A stretch of DNA of 64,000 nucleotides, taken from assembly GCF_029168945.1 (NCBI RefSeq), contig NC_083603.1:15996001-16060000 (forward strand), given 5' to 3'. Under the pieces are notes generated by a model. It searched no databases. It was not told the DNA's origin and saw only the letters and a list, made by a program, of their open reading frames with translations. Positions within the stretch are counted from its first letter, which is position 1. The number at the start of each line of letters is the position of its first letter. Positions 1 through 11,337 of this stretch are shown one piece after another. This DNA is from Cannabis sativa (taxonomy: Eukaryota > Streptophyta > Magnoliopsida > Rosales > Cannabaceae). The translations under genes were made by a program, and so were the position numbers.

Positions 1-1564
1 AGTAATTGATACAGAAAACATACTATTAGTTAAGTTAATAAATCTATTAGTTTATTTTTGCATATTGAAACAAATTTTATTTTTCTATTGGAACAACAAT
101 TTATTTCATTTCATATATAGCCTACAATTATATATGTTAATAAATCTACTAGTTATCGTTTGTTGGGGGAATAACATTTTATTTTTTTCAATACCGAGTA
201 AACCATAATCAAACATAATGATATACGCCAAGAAACCCATTAGTCTATTTTTTGTGTATATAGGAACAACAATTTATTTTTTATTTCAAACGCAGTGTGT
301 GCCTATAAAATAACAAACTAATTAGTCTATTTTTTTTTTTTTTCAAGTTGAGATATCAAATCTGGTTGTATACAAAGTACATTATTGTAAATGTCTTATA
401 TAGTAAACCTGAATAACAATATATGCACTTGTCAAAGATTTGAATATGATGAAATTCCTTGGTCCTAAGTTTATTTGGTATATATGCATATACTCATATG
501 TGCCAAATAAACTTATTACTTTATTTTGACATATTGAAATATATTTTCATTCTTTGTTTACACAGTAGCCTTTTTGTATAGCCTATCATCGTATATGCTA
601 ATAAATCTATTAGTTTATTTTAGCATACTGGAAACAAATTTTTATTTTTCTTTTTGTATATTGGAATAATAATTCAGTTCATTTCATATAGTCTACCATT
701 ATATATGTCAATAAATTTAGTAGATTCTATTTGTTGGAACAACATTTTATTTTTTTCAATACATAGTAAACTATAATCAAACATATGGCAATAAACTTAT
801 TAGTCAATTTTTCATATATATTGTAACAACAATTTATTTTTTATTTCAAACACAATGTGTGCCTATAAAATAACAAATTAATTAGTCTATTCTTTTTTAG
901 GTCGAGACATCAAATCAAATTTAATTGTATACAAAATATATGACTGTAACATGTTTTACATAGTAAATTTGGATAACAATCTATATATTTGTCAAAGATT
1001 TGAATATGATTAAATGTCTTGGTCACATGAAATGCATTACTCATAAGTTTATTTGACATATATCCCAAATAAACTTATTAGTTTATTTTAGCATATTGAA
1101 ACAAATTTTTATTCTTTGTTTACATAACAGCCTTTTTGTACAGCCTACAATCGTATGTACTAATAAATCTATTAGTTTATTTTGGCATATTGAATTAAAT
1201 TTTTATTTTTATTTTTGTATATTGAAACATTAATTCATTTCATTTCATATAGCCTACAATTATATACATCAATGAACCTATTAGTTTCTGTTTATTGGAA
1301 CAACATTTTACTTTTTTCAATACAGAGTAAACTATAATCAAACATAATGATATACGCCAATAAACCTATTAATTTATTTTTCGTATATTAGAACAACAAT
1401 ATATGTTTTTGTTTCAAACACAATCTATCATCATGCATGCCTATGAAACAACAAACTACTAATTAGTCTATTTTTTTAGGTCAAGACATCAAATCTATTT
1501 GTATACAAAGTACATGACTATAACATGTCTTACATAGTAAACTTAGATAACAATATATACACTA
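1..1564. repeat. Tandem array of ~560-bp AT-rich units (about 2.8 copies)
   Basis: The phrase AATAAATCTATTAGTTTATTT recurs near 36, 599 and 1160. The phrase GTCAAAGATTTGAATATGAT recurs near 428 and 991. The blocks between them align in order, which gives a period of about 562 bp. Copies are diverged by many substitutions and small indels, so the array is not young. The first copy is cut by the window edge, so the array may extend to the left. The last unit stops near 1564. I see no coding potential. It could be a small satellite block or an expanded piece of a transposon or LTR. Confidence 0.8.
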
Positions 1565-1574
1565 ACCCTGCTAT

Positions 1575-3305
1575 TGACAGCCAAAACTACAAAATTCCTA
1601 TTATGGTTTTTTTGAGTCATTGAATTACTATTAGTTGTGATTAATTTGAAAATTAATAGAAAATAAATAATAAATAACTTATAACCTGTAATTTATTTCC
1701 TTATAAAAGTTTAATTAAGATTAATTATATTTTAAAATTAAATTAATTATAATTATTAATTAATTTTTTGTAATTTATTACTTTTAACATTTTTTTTTGC
1801 ACTTAAATTATTTAAAATTTTTGTAGCAAAACTTTATAATTTAAAATTATACACAAATAATTTCATAATTTAAATTTTATTATACTTGTAATCTTAATTT
1901 AAAATTATTTAATTATTTAATTTTTTATTTAAATATTTAAAAAATAAAAAGTGAAATAAGTTAAAGAATTTTCTAGAAAAAAATGGCTACACTCGTTGAA
2001 GAATTAAATATTTAAAATAGCTCGCGATTTCTTTCCTTTTCTCAAAATCTACAAAAGCGCCTATAGTGTGCATAAGACGATGTGTCATTATCAGGTACAT
2101 AACGATTCTATTTTGGAGTTGTTTTGCAACTTATTGCTTGTTCTAATTGGTCGTATAGTTTTTTTATTTGTGTTCATAAACATCCAATAAAATATTTTGT
2201 GATAGCCATGGAGTTGGTGGATAATTGAAATATTCAAAAAAGTATTTGAACTTTATAAAAAGTGGTCACTTTCTTTTTAGAGTATTCTCATAGTGTTGTA
2301 GAGAAAATAATTTGTTGTTGGGCAAAGTCCTTTGAATCTTGTCTGACCCTTGAGTTGTCCAACAAATTCCTTTGAGAATTGAAGCCTACTTGGAAAAAGT
2401 CAACTACAGCTTCACAAAAGTTTTACCTCATAATATGTCAGTAAGTAGTATTTAAAAAAATAACAAACAAACTTTTTTGGCAAGGTACAAATCTTGAATC
2501 AAATCAAGTACACTATATTGAGAAAATGTCTTTATAATAAGATTTTATGTATTTCAATATATATTTGAGTTAATCTTAAAGTTAGCATAAAGCATGAAGA
2601 AGATAATGTGAGAGTGATGGTTCAACTACATATTGTGCTTAGAAAATATTTTGTCTAGACATATGATGTGAGAAAGATATATACTCAATAATCTTTATAT
2701 ACATAAATAAATTCAAAGTAACATCATTTCAAATTATGGTCAAGTGAAAACTTGACAAATCTTTCAAACTATAAAAGATTTAGTAAGAATCACATCTAGC
2801 TAGGAGATAAGACTAAGTTACAGAATAGATTAACTATTAATGATAAACTAGGCAATGAATGTATGTATTAAGTTTAAAAGGAGAAAAAAAGGAGATGTTA
2901 GAAAGTTAAAATTATATCGATGCATAGATATACAAATTTTGTTATCGATTGACTAGCTTGAGGCCTCATACTTAGTTCATTTAATTGTAAAAAAATAATT
3001 AAATATCATTTAAGAATAATTAATTATTTAAAAATTTATTATAAAAAGAGAATTTTAATTTGTGTAAAAAGAAATTTAATTTTTATAAAAAAAATAAAAT
3101 TTTATTATAAATATTATAATTAAATGGCTTAATTGTTAAAATAATTATAAATATAAATAAAAAATTATTTATAAATATTAATGGCTAAAAGAAGTCTTGT
3201 TAAATATTTAATTCATTATTTTAAGAAAATAGTTAATTACAATTAATCATTTTAAGAAAATAGTTAATTATAATTAACTAATTATAAAAAAATAAATATT
3301 TTACG
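1575..3305 (-). mobile_element. Relic of a TIR-type DNA element related to the one at 56454-58061
   Basis: About 300 bp at 1595-1900 match the reverse complement of roughly 57700-58010, including the shared order of AATTTATTTCCTT, GATTAATTATATTTTAAAATTAAATTAA and an ACTTAAATTATTT block. About 200 bp at 3095-3303 match the reverse complement of 56530-56725. Both ends of the 56454 element are therefore represented, in opposite orientation, around an unrelated middle of about 1.1 kb. The terminal repeats are decayed here and no target duplication can be seen. The middle (1960-3090) has no recognisable coding sequence. Confidence 0.55.
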
Positions 3306-3553
3306 GATAAGCACCCAAATTTTAGTTAGATGAATGAAAATATAAGAATGAGAATTAAAAATAGGAAAAGAATAGAATTTAAAATTCATAAATAAAATTA
3401 ATTAAAAAAAATATATATTAATTTTTTTTTCTCATAGGCAACCAAACAAAAAGAGAATAAAATTTAATGTGCAACCAAATAAAAATAAAATAAAAATTAT
3501 TTCATTTTTATTTCTTTCTATTTCATTACTTCTAACCAAACCCCCTAAATGAC

Positions 3554-3588
<35 letters not shown>

Positions 3589-3589
3589 G
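3554..3589. repeat. (AAT)n microsatellite
   Basis: About twelve uninterrupted AAT/TAA triplets lie just downstream of the 3' end of the minus-strand gene at 3604-4272. The duplicate at about 40520-40541 has a shorter run, so the locus has changed in length since the duplication. A second, similar run at 4656-4696 is the site of the 5.4-kb insertion. Confidence 0.9.
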
Positions 3590-3603
3590 AATTTTGTTGC
3601 TTA

Positions 3604-4272
3604 CTAATTTTGGTGATTGGTTTTTTGAATTAATTCTTGTTCTTCTTCTGCTGCAAGTATTTTGTTCTCAATGGCATGGAAAGTACGGAGAGCAAAAAAA
3701 GGTAACGAAATGAGTGGTGCAATGATAAAAATGATCAGAGTTAAAGCCAAAATACATTCAGGACCTTCCGGGATTACTTCCACATTGCGCTTCAATATAT
3801 TTACAAAAAAGGTTATGTGATAATGAATCCCAAAACAACAAATTAATACAAATGGGGAAATCCACCACTTCAACTCATCTGTATCATTTGTTGTTGTTGT
3901 TGTTGTTCTTCTTCTTCTTTCTTTGATCAAAATCTCGAAACTCACTAGAATAGCGTAACAAAATGTGAATATCATCACCATGCAATAACAAATGCTAAGA
4001 AAATCAGATGTTGGTACAACTACTACTATCGATGATGACGATGACAACAACGACGACGACGACGGCAACGACGAATTGCAGGAAATGGTCTTGGTGAGAA
4101 GATGCCCTAACGCTTTACGCCCTACAAAATGAATACCACACCAGCAAACGCAAACAAGACCTATTAGAACTAAATATATGTGTGCTATGTCACATATTCT
4201 AACCCCACCTTGGCCACCTTTACCTTCAATATTCTTATTATCTTCAACCCCAAGTCCTTCACCGCCACCCAT
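3604..4272 (-). CDS. Small four-helix membrane protein, copy A (unknown function)
   Basis: I do not recognise this family. The open frame extends upstream to 4335, but without an ATG. The first in-frame ATG is at 4272-4270 (MGGGEG...), giving 222 residues. Four hydrophobic stretches suggest a polytopic membrane protein: near residues 31-50 (YLVLIGLVCVCWCGIHFVG), 90-112, 132-152 and 172-196. Between the first and second lies a low-complexity serine run encoded by GAC/GAT-type repeats on the plus strand. Between the second and third is a basic Arg/Thr run encoded by (GTT)n, followed by a DELKWW motif. The C-terminus is acidic (EEEQEL). An intact, closely similar copy lies at 40554-41216, with differences concentrated in the simple-repeat-coded segments. 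Two intact copies over about 660 bp argue for a real or recently active gene rather than chance. A one-exon structure is assumed; it could also be a captured gene fragment. Location and partners are unknown. Confidence 0.6.
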   Translation of the reverse strand: MGGGEGLGVEDNKNIEGKGGQGGVRICDIAHIYLVLIGLVCVCWCGIHFVGRKALGHLLTKTISCNSSLPSSSSLLSSSSSIVVVVPTSDFLSICYCMVMIFTFCYAILVSFEILIKERRRRTTTTTTNDTDELKWWISPFVLICCFGIHYHITFFVNILKRNVEVIPEGPECILALTLIIFIIAPLISLPFFALRTFHAIENKILAAEEEQELIQKTNHQN

Positions 4273-4355
4273 ATTTTTATATTGATCACGTAGTACTTTG
4301 TAAAAGTAGGGATTATTTTGATGAGAATGAAACAATTATCAATAATATTATCGAC

Positions 4356-4368
4356 CTATATATATACC
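4356..4368 (-). promoter_or_regulatory. Candidate TATA box for the copy A membrane-protein gene
   Basis: The minus strand reads GGTATATATATAGG about 85-95 bp upstream of the chosen ATG, at a plausible distance for a plant TATA box. The same sequence is kept in copy B at 41300-41312. The extended upstream region is also shared. This is inference from position and consensus only. Confidence 0.45.
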
Positions 4369-4653
4369 GTATTAAATTAATTAATTTGACTCAAATTAGA
4401 TTTTTTTAATATATATTTTATATAGGATTATGATCAATTTAAATTTCATAAGAGTTTAGGTATACATAAATCGGGAAACAGGTAAAATAAAACTAAAATA
4501 AAGAGAAATAAATATCATTACGTACACATGGTACTGTTAAGGAAATATCTTATTCAATTTTATGTTGACTTGGTGATGATGAGGATGCAGATTCAAATTT
4601 AAAGGCCTAAATTTAAGCAACAAATTTATCTCTTTTAACTGACTTTTAGACCC

Positions 4654-4694
<41 letters not shown>

Positions 4695-6779
4695 TTGGGA
4701 AAGGGGAAAAAAATTAGGCTATTTACAAAAATATGGGAAAAGAAATATAAGTTATGATATATATAGCATCAAAACTTAATTATACTAAATATGGCATTCT
4801 TCTAAAAAAAAACTTTAAAATATGGGAAAACATTAGGAGGAATGCCATACAAAAACTTTAAATTGTGTTTCTCTTTTTATTTATTTATTTATTTACTTTT
4901 TCTTTTCTTTCAGAAAAAAAAATAAAACAATGTAATAAAGAAAAAAATTATTCATCTGAGGTTTTTTTATAGAAACTCAAATAATATTAAAATAATTTTA
5001 TTAAAACATTAAATTAATTAACTAATTAATTCTATATATAATTAAAAATTAATTTTTGAACGAAAAAAACTAGTTACAAATACCAAAAGTCATATATAAA
5101 TTTTACATGTTTCTTAGAAACTCTAAGACTTGACCTCCAAGTCACTACTAAAACTAAAATCAATACAAGACCAAATTTAAAACCAGTTACAAGTTTTCGA
5201 GAAACTCCAAGACTCGACCATCAACCCACTACACAAAACAATTACTGTCTATTAAAACAAAATATTAATTTGCCACAATAAAAGTAGAAAATAAAATGAG
5301 AACATTCGACAACATTGCTATCATCGTCGAAAAAGTCATCACTACCAAAAAGTCATTGTAGTTAGACATCGAAGTTGTCACCAATGTTGGACATTTTAGT
5401 TGTCATCGGAGTTGGACCTTTGAATTTGACAATGAAAAATTAGTAATATTTATCAGCTAATTAAAAATATGACACCGAGAAACTAGTTATGTAGATTAAC
5501 TAAATTAAAAACTAAACCTTAGAACCAGTTATGTATTATAACAAAAATAATAATTTAATACAGAAACCAATTTCATATTACAATTAAAAAAAATTGAACA
5601 AACATATGAAGCCTAAAGTAATAAAAAAAAATATATTAATTATAAAAATCAGTTACTTAAAAAAGAAAAAATACATACCATAAAATAATTTTTAATGATA
5701 ACTTATAAACTAAATAACAAAAATATGTTACAATAAACAACTTAGCAAAAATCTAATATAGAGAAACCAGTTACGTAAAATAATTAAATTAAAAATTAAT
5801 TCACATAAACCAATTACCTAAATAACTAAAATCAAAATTAAATATAGAAACCAGTTACTTAAAAATACGCTAATAAAAAAAATAAACAATAAAAAATACA
5901 AAAACTCAAAATGATTACACAAAATAAAAATAACTTACGAACGATAAAACTACAAACATAAAACCTAAAAACAAGAAAAATGATCATAAAGGAAGAAACC
6001 AATTTCTTTTGATAAGAAAAATTACCAAAGAAGTAGCATTAACATGAGTCTCACTCTTCTTCTTGCCATGGGATTTAGAAACTGGTTTCTTTTTATCTTT
6101 CTTAATGACATTAACCAGTTTCTCATCATCAACAACGCTAGATTCGCACACTTTTTCCTAACAAATATAAAACACAATTCAATTAAAGGAAAATGCAAAA
6201 AAAAAAAAAAAAAGCTATTAAAACAAACAAAGAGATCAAAATTCATACAACTAAAAAATAAAATTTATTTAAACAATACAATACACATATCAACCAAAAA
6301 ATATAAGAAAACAACAAGACATACCGAATTAGAATCTTTCACAGTAGCCTTAGTTTTAATCTTCTTTGACGCACTAGCGTCATCACTAACAGACTTCCTT
6401 TTTTTGGTTGCAACAACATCCAAGACAACCTTATCAGTTTAAAAATCATCATCATCGTCCGCTTGATGGACATTAGAAGCCTTCTTACTATGGTGTTTCT
6501 CAGTAACAAAATCTAGACCATCAACTTTAACTTCTTGTTTATCATCCTAAAAAAATAAACAAAAAAAAAAAAATAGAAAAAATTAATAAATCATAAACAA
6601 ACACAAAGAAAAAGAATAACAAATTACAAAATACAAAAAACTGGTTTCACATAACATACTCAAATCAGGAACTAACATATAAAAGATAAGAACCAATTTT
6701 GGTGGAACAAAGACTTGGAAAATTTAAACAAAATACAATTAGGAAACAATAATAAAACACAAAAAAAAATGCAAAACCG

Positions 6780-7190
6780 GTTTCAGTAAAAATTTAAAAC
6801 ATACATTAAGTTTCCGGGGAGATTTCTTTGTTGCTGCTTTAATGGAAATTTCTTCTTCAACAGTAGCACCCTTAAACAAAACAAGAAAAAATCAGTTTCA
6901 TCCGAAAAAATTCATAAAGGAAAAAATGAATAAACAACAAAAACCAGATTCAATAAAAACATAGAACATACTTTAGATTTATGTGGATATTTCCTCGTTT
7001 GAACTTTAACAGTATTTTCTTCTTCAACAGAAGCATCCTAATAAAAAAAATTAAAACCAGGTTTCATGAGAATCAATAAAAATAAATCAAAATAAAACTT
7101 AAGATTAAAAACCAATTTTATTAAAAACATAAAACATACTTTAGCTTGCCGTGAAGATTTTCTTGGTCGACCTTTAGCCTTGATAGAAGT
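6780..7190 (-). repeat. Tandem exon-intron duplication (three ~166-bp units)
   Basis: Three units each hold an exon and part of an intron. On the plus strand each has an ACCRRTTTnA-like word, then AACATAC (the splice donor, minus strand) at about 6804, 6971 and 7139. Two exons are exactly 66 nt and encode related 22-residue peptides sharing a (G/D)A(T/S)VEEE start and a basic tail. The third is recognisable only in its basic tail. The unit was duplicated with its intron and splice signals. Confidence 0.65.
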
Positions 7191-7845
7191 ACAAAGGAAA
7201 CTGTGGATTCTGATTTACTTTCCATTTGATAAAGAATCAAAATACAAAAAAAAATATTAGACACAAAGAACTTATCAATCATGATAATAAACATAAAAAC
7301 CAATTTTACAAAAAACCGAAACAAATCAAACCAACAAAACCGAAAATAACACATGATTTGGGCAAAAAATAAAATGATAAAATAATAAACATTAAAACTA
7401 ATTTGAAAAACAACTTAAAAAATGAAAATCATAAATATGGGCTAAAGAGGGATACTAATAATAAAGTCTACAAATGAAACTTGAATGAAAAATTAAAATA
7501 AAAATAACACATAATGAAAATGCCTAAAAATAAACAAACAATGAACACAAAAAATTCTAAAAATCAAAACTACCTAAATCAACAAATAAAACACAAATTA
7601 AAAATTAGTTTCTAGTACTTACTAAAAGTTTATACCTAATACCAACACAAATCATACCCAAAACAAAAAAGAAGTTAAAAAAGACATCTGTTTTCTGCTA
7701 CACTTCCATTCATAGCATTTATTTACCCTCCCTAGTGTATGTGTTGATAAATTTTCTGCTACACTATAGCATTTATTTACCCTCCTTTTCATCTGTTTTT
7801 TCTTACTTTTTCTCATATATTTTATGCATAATGGTAGCCATCTGA

Positions 7846-8112
7846 CTAAATATCCTTACAAGTGATGATTTTGCAACAAATGTTGTATTTGGTCAAACAA
7901 GTCTGGGTAATGCTGATGAGCTTTGGTGTTCCTCCAAAGATATTACTAACAGCCCAGACAAATCCTTCCCCATTTCTTCTAAGTTGCTCAATCTGAGCCC
8001 AAAAATAGTAAGTAATACATCTCAGCAGTTGGAAATAAAGACAAAAGTTGTGCAAGAAGATGACCTGTGTAGCCCAAAAAAAATGGTTATATAAAAAAAA
8101 AAACCGATACAA
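7846..8112 (-). other. Open reading stretch of 88 codons, possible captured exon
   Basis: A minus-strand stretch without stops reads through segments such as QIEQLRRNGEGFVWAVSN and IFGGTPKLISITQ. It looks more like normal globular protein than the low-complexity surroundings. There is no ATG at its start. Possible acceptor AGs precede GTCATC and ATTGAGC on the minus strand. I could not assign a family. It may be a host exon carried in the 5.4-kb element, or an exon of the lysine-rich gene. Confidence 0.3.
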
Positions 8113-10292
8113 AAATTTGAAAACATAAAATGACTAAAAAAACCTACAGAAACTACAAACAATCAAATATGGGCTCTTTAAACATACATTCCGAATGTAT
8201 GGGCTTTAAAAACCCATAAAACATGCCTAAAGTTTAAAAAAACCATAAAAAGTGTCCAAACTAAACTATGCCGTATTTATCATAAAACATTTAAAAAAAC
8301 CATACTACACGTAATTTCCACAAAAAAATTACAAAATTACTATGGGCCGACCCATTCAACATTTATACAGCCCACATACAAATATTTACAAATGTACCAC
8401 ATGCTCTAAACTTTAAGCCGCACGGACTGAACGATGAAGATGAACATACCTCGATCGTTTCAAAACAGCAAAACAACCAAAATGAAACTAAAATGAGGGA
8501 AATAAAACCATTAATTCTAGCGAAATCAACTGGAAAAGAAGACCTGCAATGATCTAAATAGAAATTTACAAAAAAAAAACCAGAAAAACTGGGAAGAAAC
8601 TGAAATTACACAATTGTTTTCGGTTTTATTCGATCAAAACAACTCTCTCTAATATCGAAATTCAGATTCATGAAATGTAGATCTGTAACAAACAGATCTG
8701 GAGCTCCCCCGAATCCAAAACAAAGTATGATGTGAAAATTTTAAAAAAAACCTCTTGAATAATATATCTACTTTATATACAGTTACATTTTGGTTGATTA
8801 CTGGTTTCCAATGTGGAATATATTTTTTTTAAAAACACAATATGAGAAAATTTGAATTAAAGGACAACAAGTTACGTATAAGTCTGTTTATTTTTTGTTT
8901 TGGTTGCCTTATAGTTGCATTATCTTTTTATGATAGTTTATATATTATGCAAGTAGCAAAACCATAATAAAACTACAAAACAACTGTAAATAAATTAAAA
9001 TACAGAAAAAACTCTTTGAACATCAACATCCATGATAAATCAAATTGTAACCCATTTATGATATAAAAATGGACAGGAAACAACTAGACAAAAACATATT
9101 AAAAAAAACACATACAAAACATATTTACACTATTAAAAAACTATAAAAAAACTAATACAAACTGAGAATAGATCAAATGAAGAAACTACAATGAAAAACA
9201 ATAAAATATCTGGAAAAACAAAAACATAAAAAAAAGACAACAAAATGAAACAGAAATTAAGACTAAACAAACTAAAATGAAAAACCCATAAAAAGAACAA
9301 ATAAATTAAACTAAAAAATAGAAGCCCTAAAAAACCAAAGAAAACCAAACGAAATGCTAAATTGAAAAACCTAGAATAGTACAAGCGAAAAACACAAGAC
9401 ACACAAATGGCAAATACAAACAAATTTCAAATAGGGGCGAAACTAAAAAGAAACTAAAATCAAACCTTATACCGAAGACCAACTCCATCTTGATTATTTT
9501 TTTGAGCATCATCTTGAGGAATTTTTTCATGGGCAGCCACCTTTGATTTCTTCTTTGGAGGAGCTCGCCCACGTTTCGACAATGGAGGAGCGAAATGAGA
9601 GTCACCTCCTCAACAACAGGTTGTTTACCCTTATTCCTATTAGCTAATGATTTCAACTCCATTTTAGAATTTTTTTTTTTTTGAATAGGGGAAGGAGTTG
9701 ATGAAGAACAACTTACAGCTATATCTATATATAGAATAAGAGAAAAATTAAAAGATGAAAAATGATTATGAGATTCAGTTAATGGGAGTTGAAAAAAAAA
9801 ATTGAAGAACAAAGAAAAAAGAGAGAAAATAGAGTTGGGATCGTGGAGAAGGAAATATTCAGCTATGGAGGTTACTATTTAAAAAAAATTGAAAAGAAAT
9901 GGAAAAAAAAAAGAAAAAAAGAGAGAGAAATGATGGGTGGTTGATTGATAGGTGTCATAGGTCAGCATGTGTACCGATGCTTTAAATGAGTGTGCATGTG
10001 GTAAAATAGTAATAAAATAAAGAAGAAGAGTAAAAAAGTTGATATAGCCGTGTAGTGATATTAGTATAATAAAGATTGCATTTTGTATTTTTGATGTGTA
10101 AAAATTTCTAATAATTTTGTGTTTTTTTTCATAAAAAAAATTGATTGTTTAATAATAATGAAATGGAATCACAATTAAAAAGAAAGAAACTCACTCATCA
10201 AATAGAAGATGTTGACTAATAACACTAGCTAGCTTGGGATAACAACACATTCTCTTCTCTCTCACCAGATGACTAACAACAACACATCTATT

Positions 10293-10343
10293 CACTACAA
10301 CAATTACAACAATTTGAGGCGGAAGGATCTGCCAGTAATAACA
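10293..10343 (+). mobile_element. CACTA terminus fragment in copy A
   Basis: CACTACAACAATTACAACAA starts here, preceded by ATT, and matches the CACTA end at 41805 in copy B. About 50 bp remain before the LINE poly(T) tract replaces it. The rest of the element is not found on the far side of the LINE near 39870-40300. Confidence 0.6.
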
Positions 10344-10499
10344 TTTTTTTTTAAAAAAAAATGAAAGTCATCATTTATTAAACGAAAAAATCTGTTACCA
10401 AGCTCGGTAACACAGCTCAACCGGAACAATGTCCAAATTGAAAATGCGATCATGGTGAGATATAGAGGCCCTTGCAAAGGAATGAGCTGCTATATTTGC

Positions 10500-11337
10500 T
10501 TATCGTTTTACAAAATAAACAGAAACATTACGCAAAGTACTTAGTAAATCCTTGCAATCACTAACAACTTGGCCAAACAAGGAAAGCATAACCACAGAGC
10601 TACGGATAGCTTGCACAACCGAAAGACAATCCGTTTCTAAAACCACACTGAGCCACGAATGATCTTTGATCCAACTCAACGCCTCCCGGACCCCAATTGC
10701 TTCGACCACCACAAGAGAGATCGAACCATGGAACAATTTTGTACCGCCCTCTACAAAAAAGTCGTTGGAATCTCTCGCCACAAACCCAACACAATAGGTA
10801 GAGTTATCATCAAACATAACCGCATCGACATTAACCTTAATATTATTACTGCTTGGAACACACCATTGCTCCACCCCATCCCCCTGAATGAAACCAGTGA
10901 ACAGTAGCTCATTGTTTGAATTTTAAGCAGCACGCCATTGATTAAGGTAGTTTGTTGCAGACGCCACAATGCTTTCGACCCCCATCGCTTTGTTTTGCCA
11001 AACTTTATCATTTCTAGCATTCTAAATTGTCCAACACAAGGCCACTAACAAGCTTGAGTTATCCGAATCAAGCAAAATAAATTGGTGCATATACCAGTCC
11101 ATAAACGAGACGTCCTGTTGCATTACCGTACCAATACTCACCTGATCCCATACTACTGCTGCAACTGGACAAGATAAGAGAGAGTGTCCAATGGTTTCAG
11201 GAGCCATAGAACAGACCGGACAGATAGGGTTTACATTCACTCTCTTCGATTGAAGCTGAGTCATTGTTGGAAGATATCTTTTCGCCGCACACCACAACAG
11301 ATTCTTCATTTTCGGAGGGGTTTTGAGTTGCCACAGC
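10500..11337 (-). pseudogene. LINE ORF2 3' part: zf-RVT zinc-binding and RNase H domains
   Basis: The minus-strand frame from 11337 encodes a run beginning KTPPKMKNLLWCAAKRYLPT. It then has CPVC and a GHSLLSCP histidine/cysteine set, the signature of the reverse-transcriptase zinc-binding domain found at the end of plant LINE ORF2 proteins. A stop follows near 11022. Further down, 10874-10500 encodes an RNase H-like domain (NVDAVMF, VARDSNDFF, VVEAIGVREALSWI, ETDCLSVVQAI), the plant non-LTR RNase H type. A normal first catalytic Asp followed by Gly/Ala is blurred here (VDAVMFDD). Several stops lie between and after these parts. At 11337 the frame joins exactly to 34934 once the copia element and one ACAGC are removed. 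Confidence 0.8.

Larger units (their letters stand above)
6026..9662 (-). pseudogene. Multi-exon gene for a lysine-rich, AT-hook-like nuclear-type protein (broken)
   Basis: On the minus strand I read a start at 9662 (MELKSLANRNKGKQ). The frame is broken near 9604 by an apparent 1-base indel and resumes in a basic proline/lysine segment (KRGRAPPKKKSK) up to a donor at 9466. Downstream exons with AG/GT borders are 7140-~7190 (contains KGRPRKSSRQAK, an AT-hook-like GRP core), 6972-7037, 6805-6870, 6325-6546 and 6026-6157. The last four are multiples of three (66, 66, 222 and 132 nt) and all appear to be phase 0. The product is rich in K, E, D and S, with clusters such as KKRKS and KKPVSKSHGKKK resembling nuclear localisation signals. 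The 222-nt exon has an in-frame TAA at 6439-6441. The 3' end below 6026 was not found. The function is unknown. Such lysine-rich ORFs are common cargo of plant Mutator-like elements, but no Ulp1 protease or transposase domain is visible. Exon joining is my inference. Confidence 0.45.
4697..10108 (-). mobile_element. 5.4-kb insertion in copy A, probably a Mutator-like (MULE) element
   Basis: Copy B (41.6 kb) runs uninterrupted through the position where copy A carries this extra 5412 bp, so the insertion is defined by a paralogous empty site. TAATAATTT occurs at both edges (4688-4696 and 10109-10117) but only once in copy B. This fits a 9-bp target duplication, the size typical of MULEs. The site is a low-complexity AAT run, so borders may slide by a few bases. 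I could not align convincing terminal inverted repeats. Inside is a minus-strand lysine-rich multi-exon pseudogene. The introns and flanks are full of an ACCAGTTAC/ACTGGTTTC word. No transposase was seen, so it would be non-autonomous. Confidence 0.6.
3318..10343 (-). repeat. Segmental duplication copy A (partner 40298-41855)
   Basis: Sequence from about 3318 to 4696 and from 10109 to 10343 aligns collinearly with 40298-41855. The match covers promoter, gene, downstream flank and the first ~50 bp of a CACTA terminus. Copy A differs by a 5.4-kb insertion (4697-10108). It also ends abruptly in the poly(T) of a minus-strand LINE at 10344. Coding and non-coding parts look similarly conserved by eye. 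The duplicated block includes a transposon end, so the CACTA element predates the duplication. Confidence 0.85.

Noticed and set aside
3604..4335. Using the full 243-codon open frame as the copy A protein
   Set aside because: Its first codon would be TTG. Plant genes rarely start so, and an ATG 21 codons in is shared with copy B.
6044..6442. 132-codon plus-strand frame opposite the lysine-rich exons
   Set aside because: It is antisense to exons that have splice sites and a consistent protein composition on the minus strand.
9133..9812. Long hydrophobic minus-strand frames (F/L/V-rich) at 9133-9423 and the end of 9357-9812
   Set aside because: They are read from A-rich plus-strand sequence; composition alone gives Phe/Leu-rich translation. 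Only the lysine-rich exon at 9466-9662 has splice-consistent support.
4697..10108. Terminal inverted repeats for the 5.4-kb insertion
   Set aside because: The first and last ~80 bp were compared by eye and show only weak A/T-rich similarity, not enough to claim TIRs.
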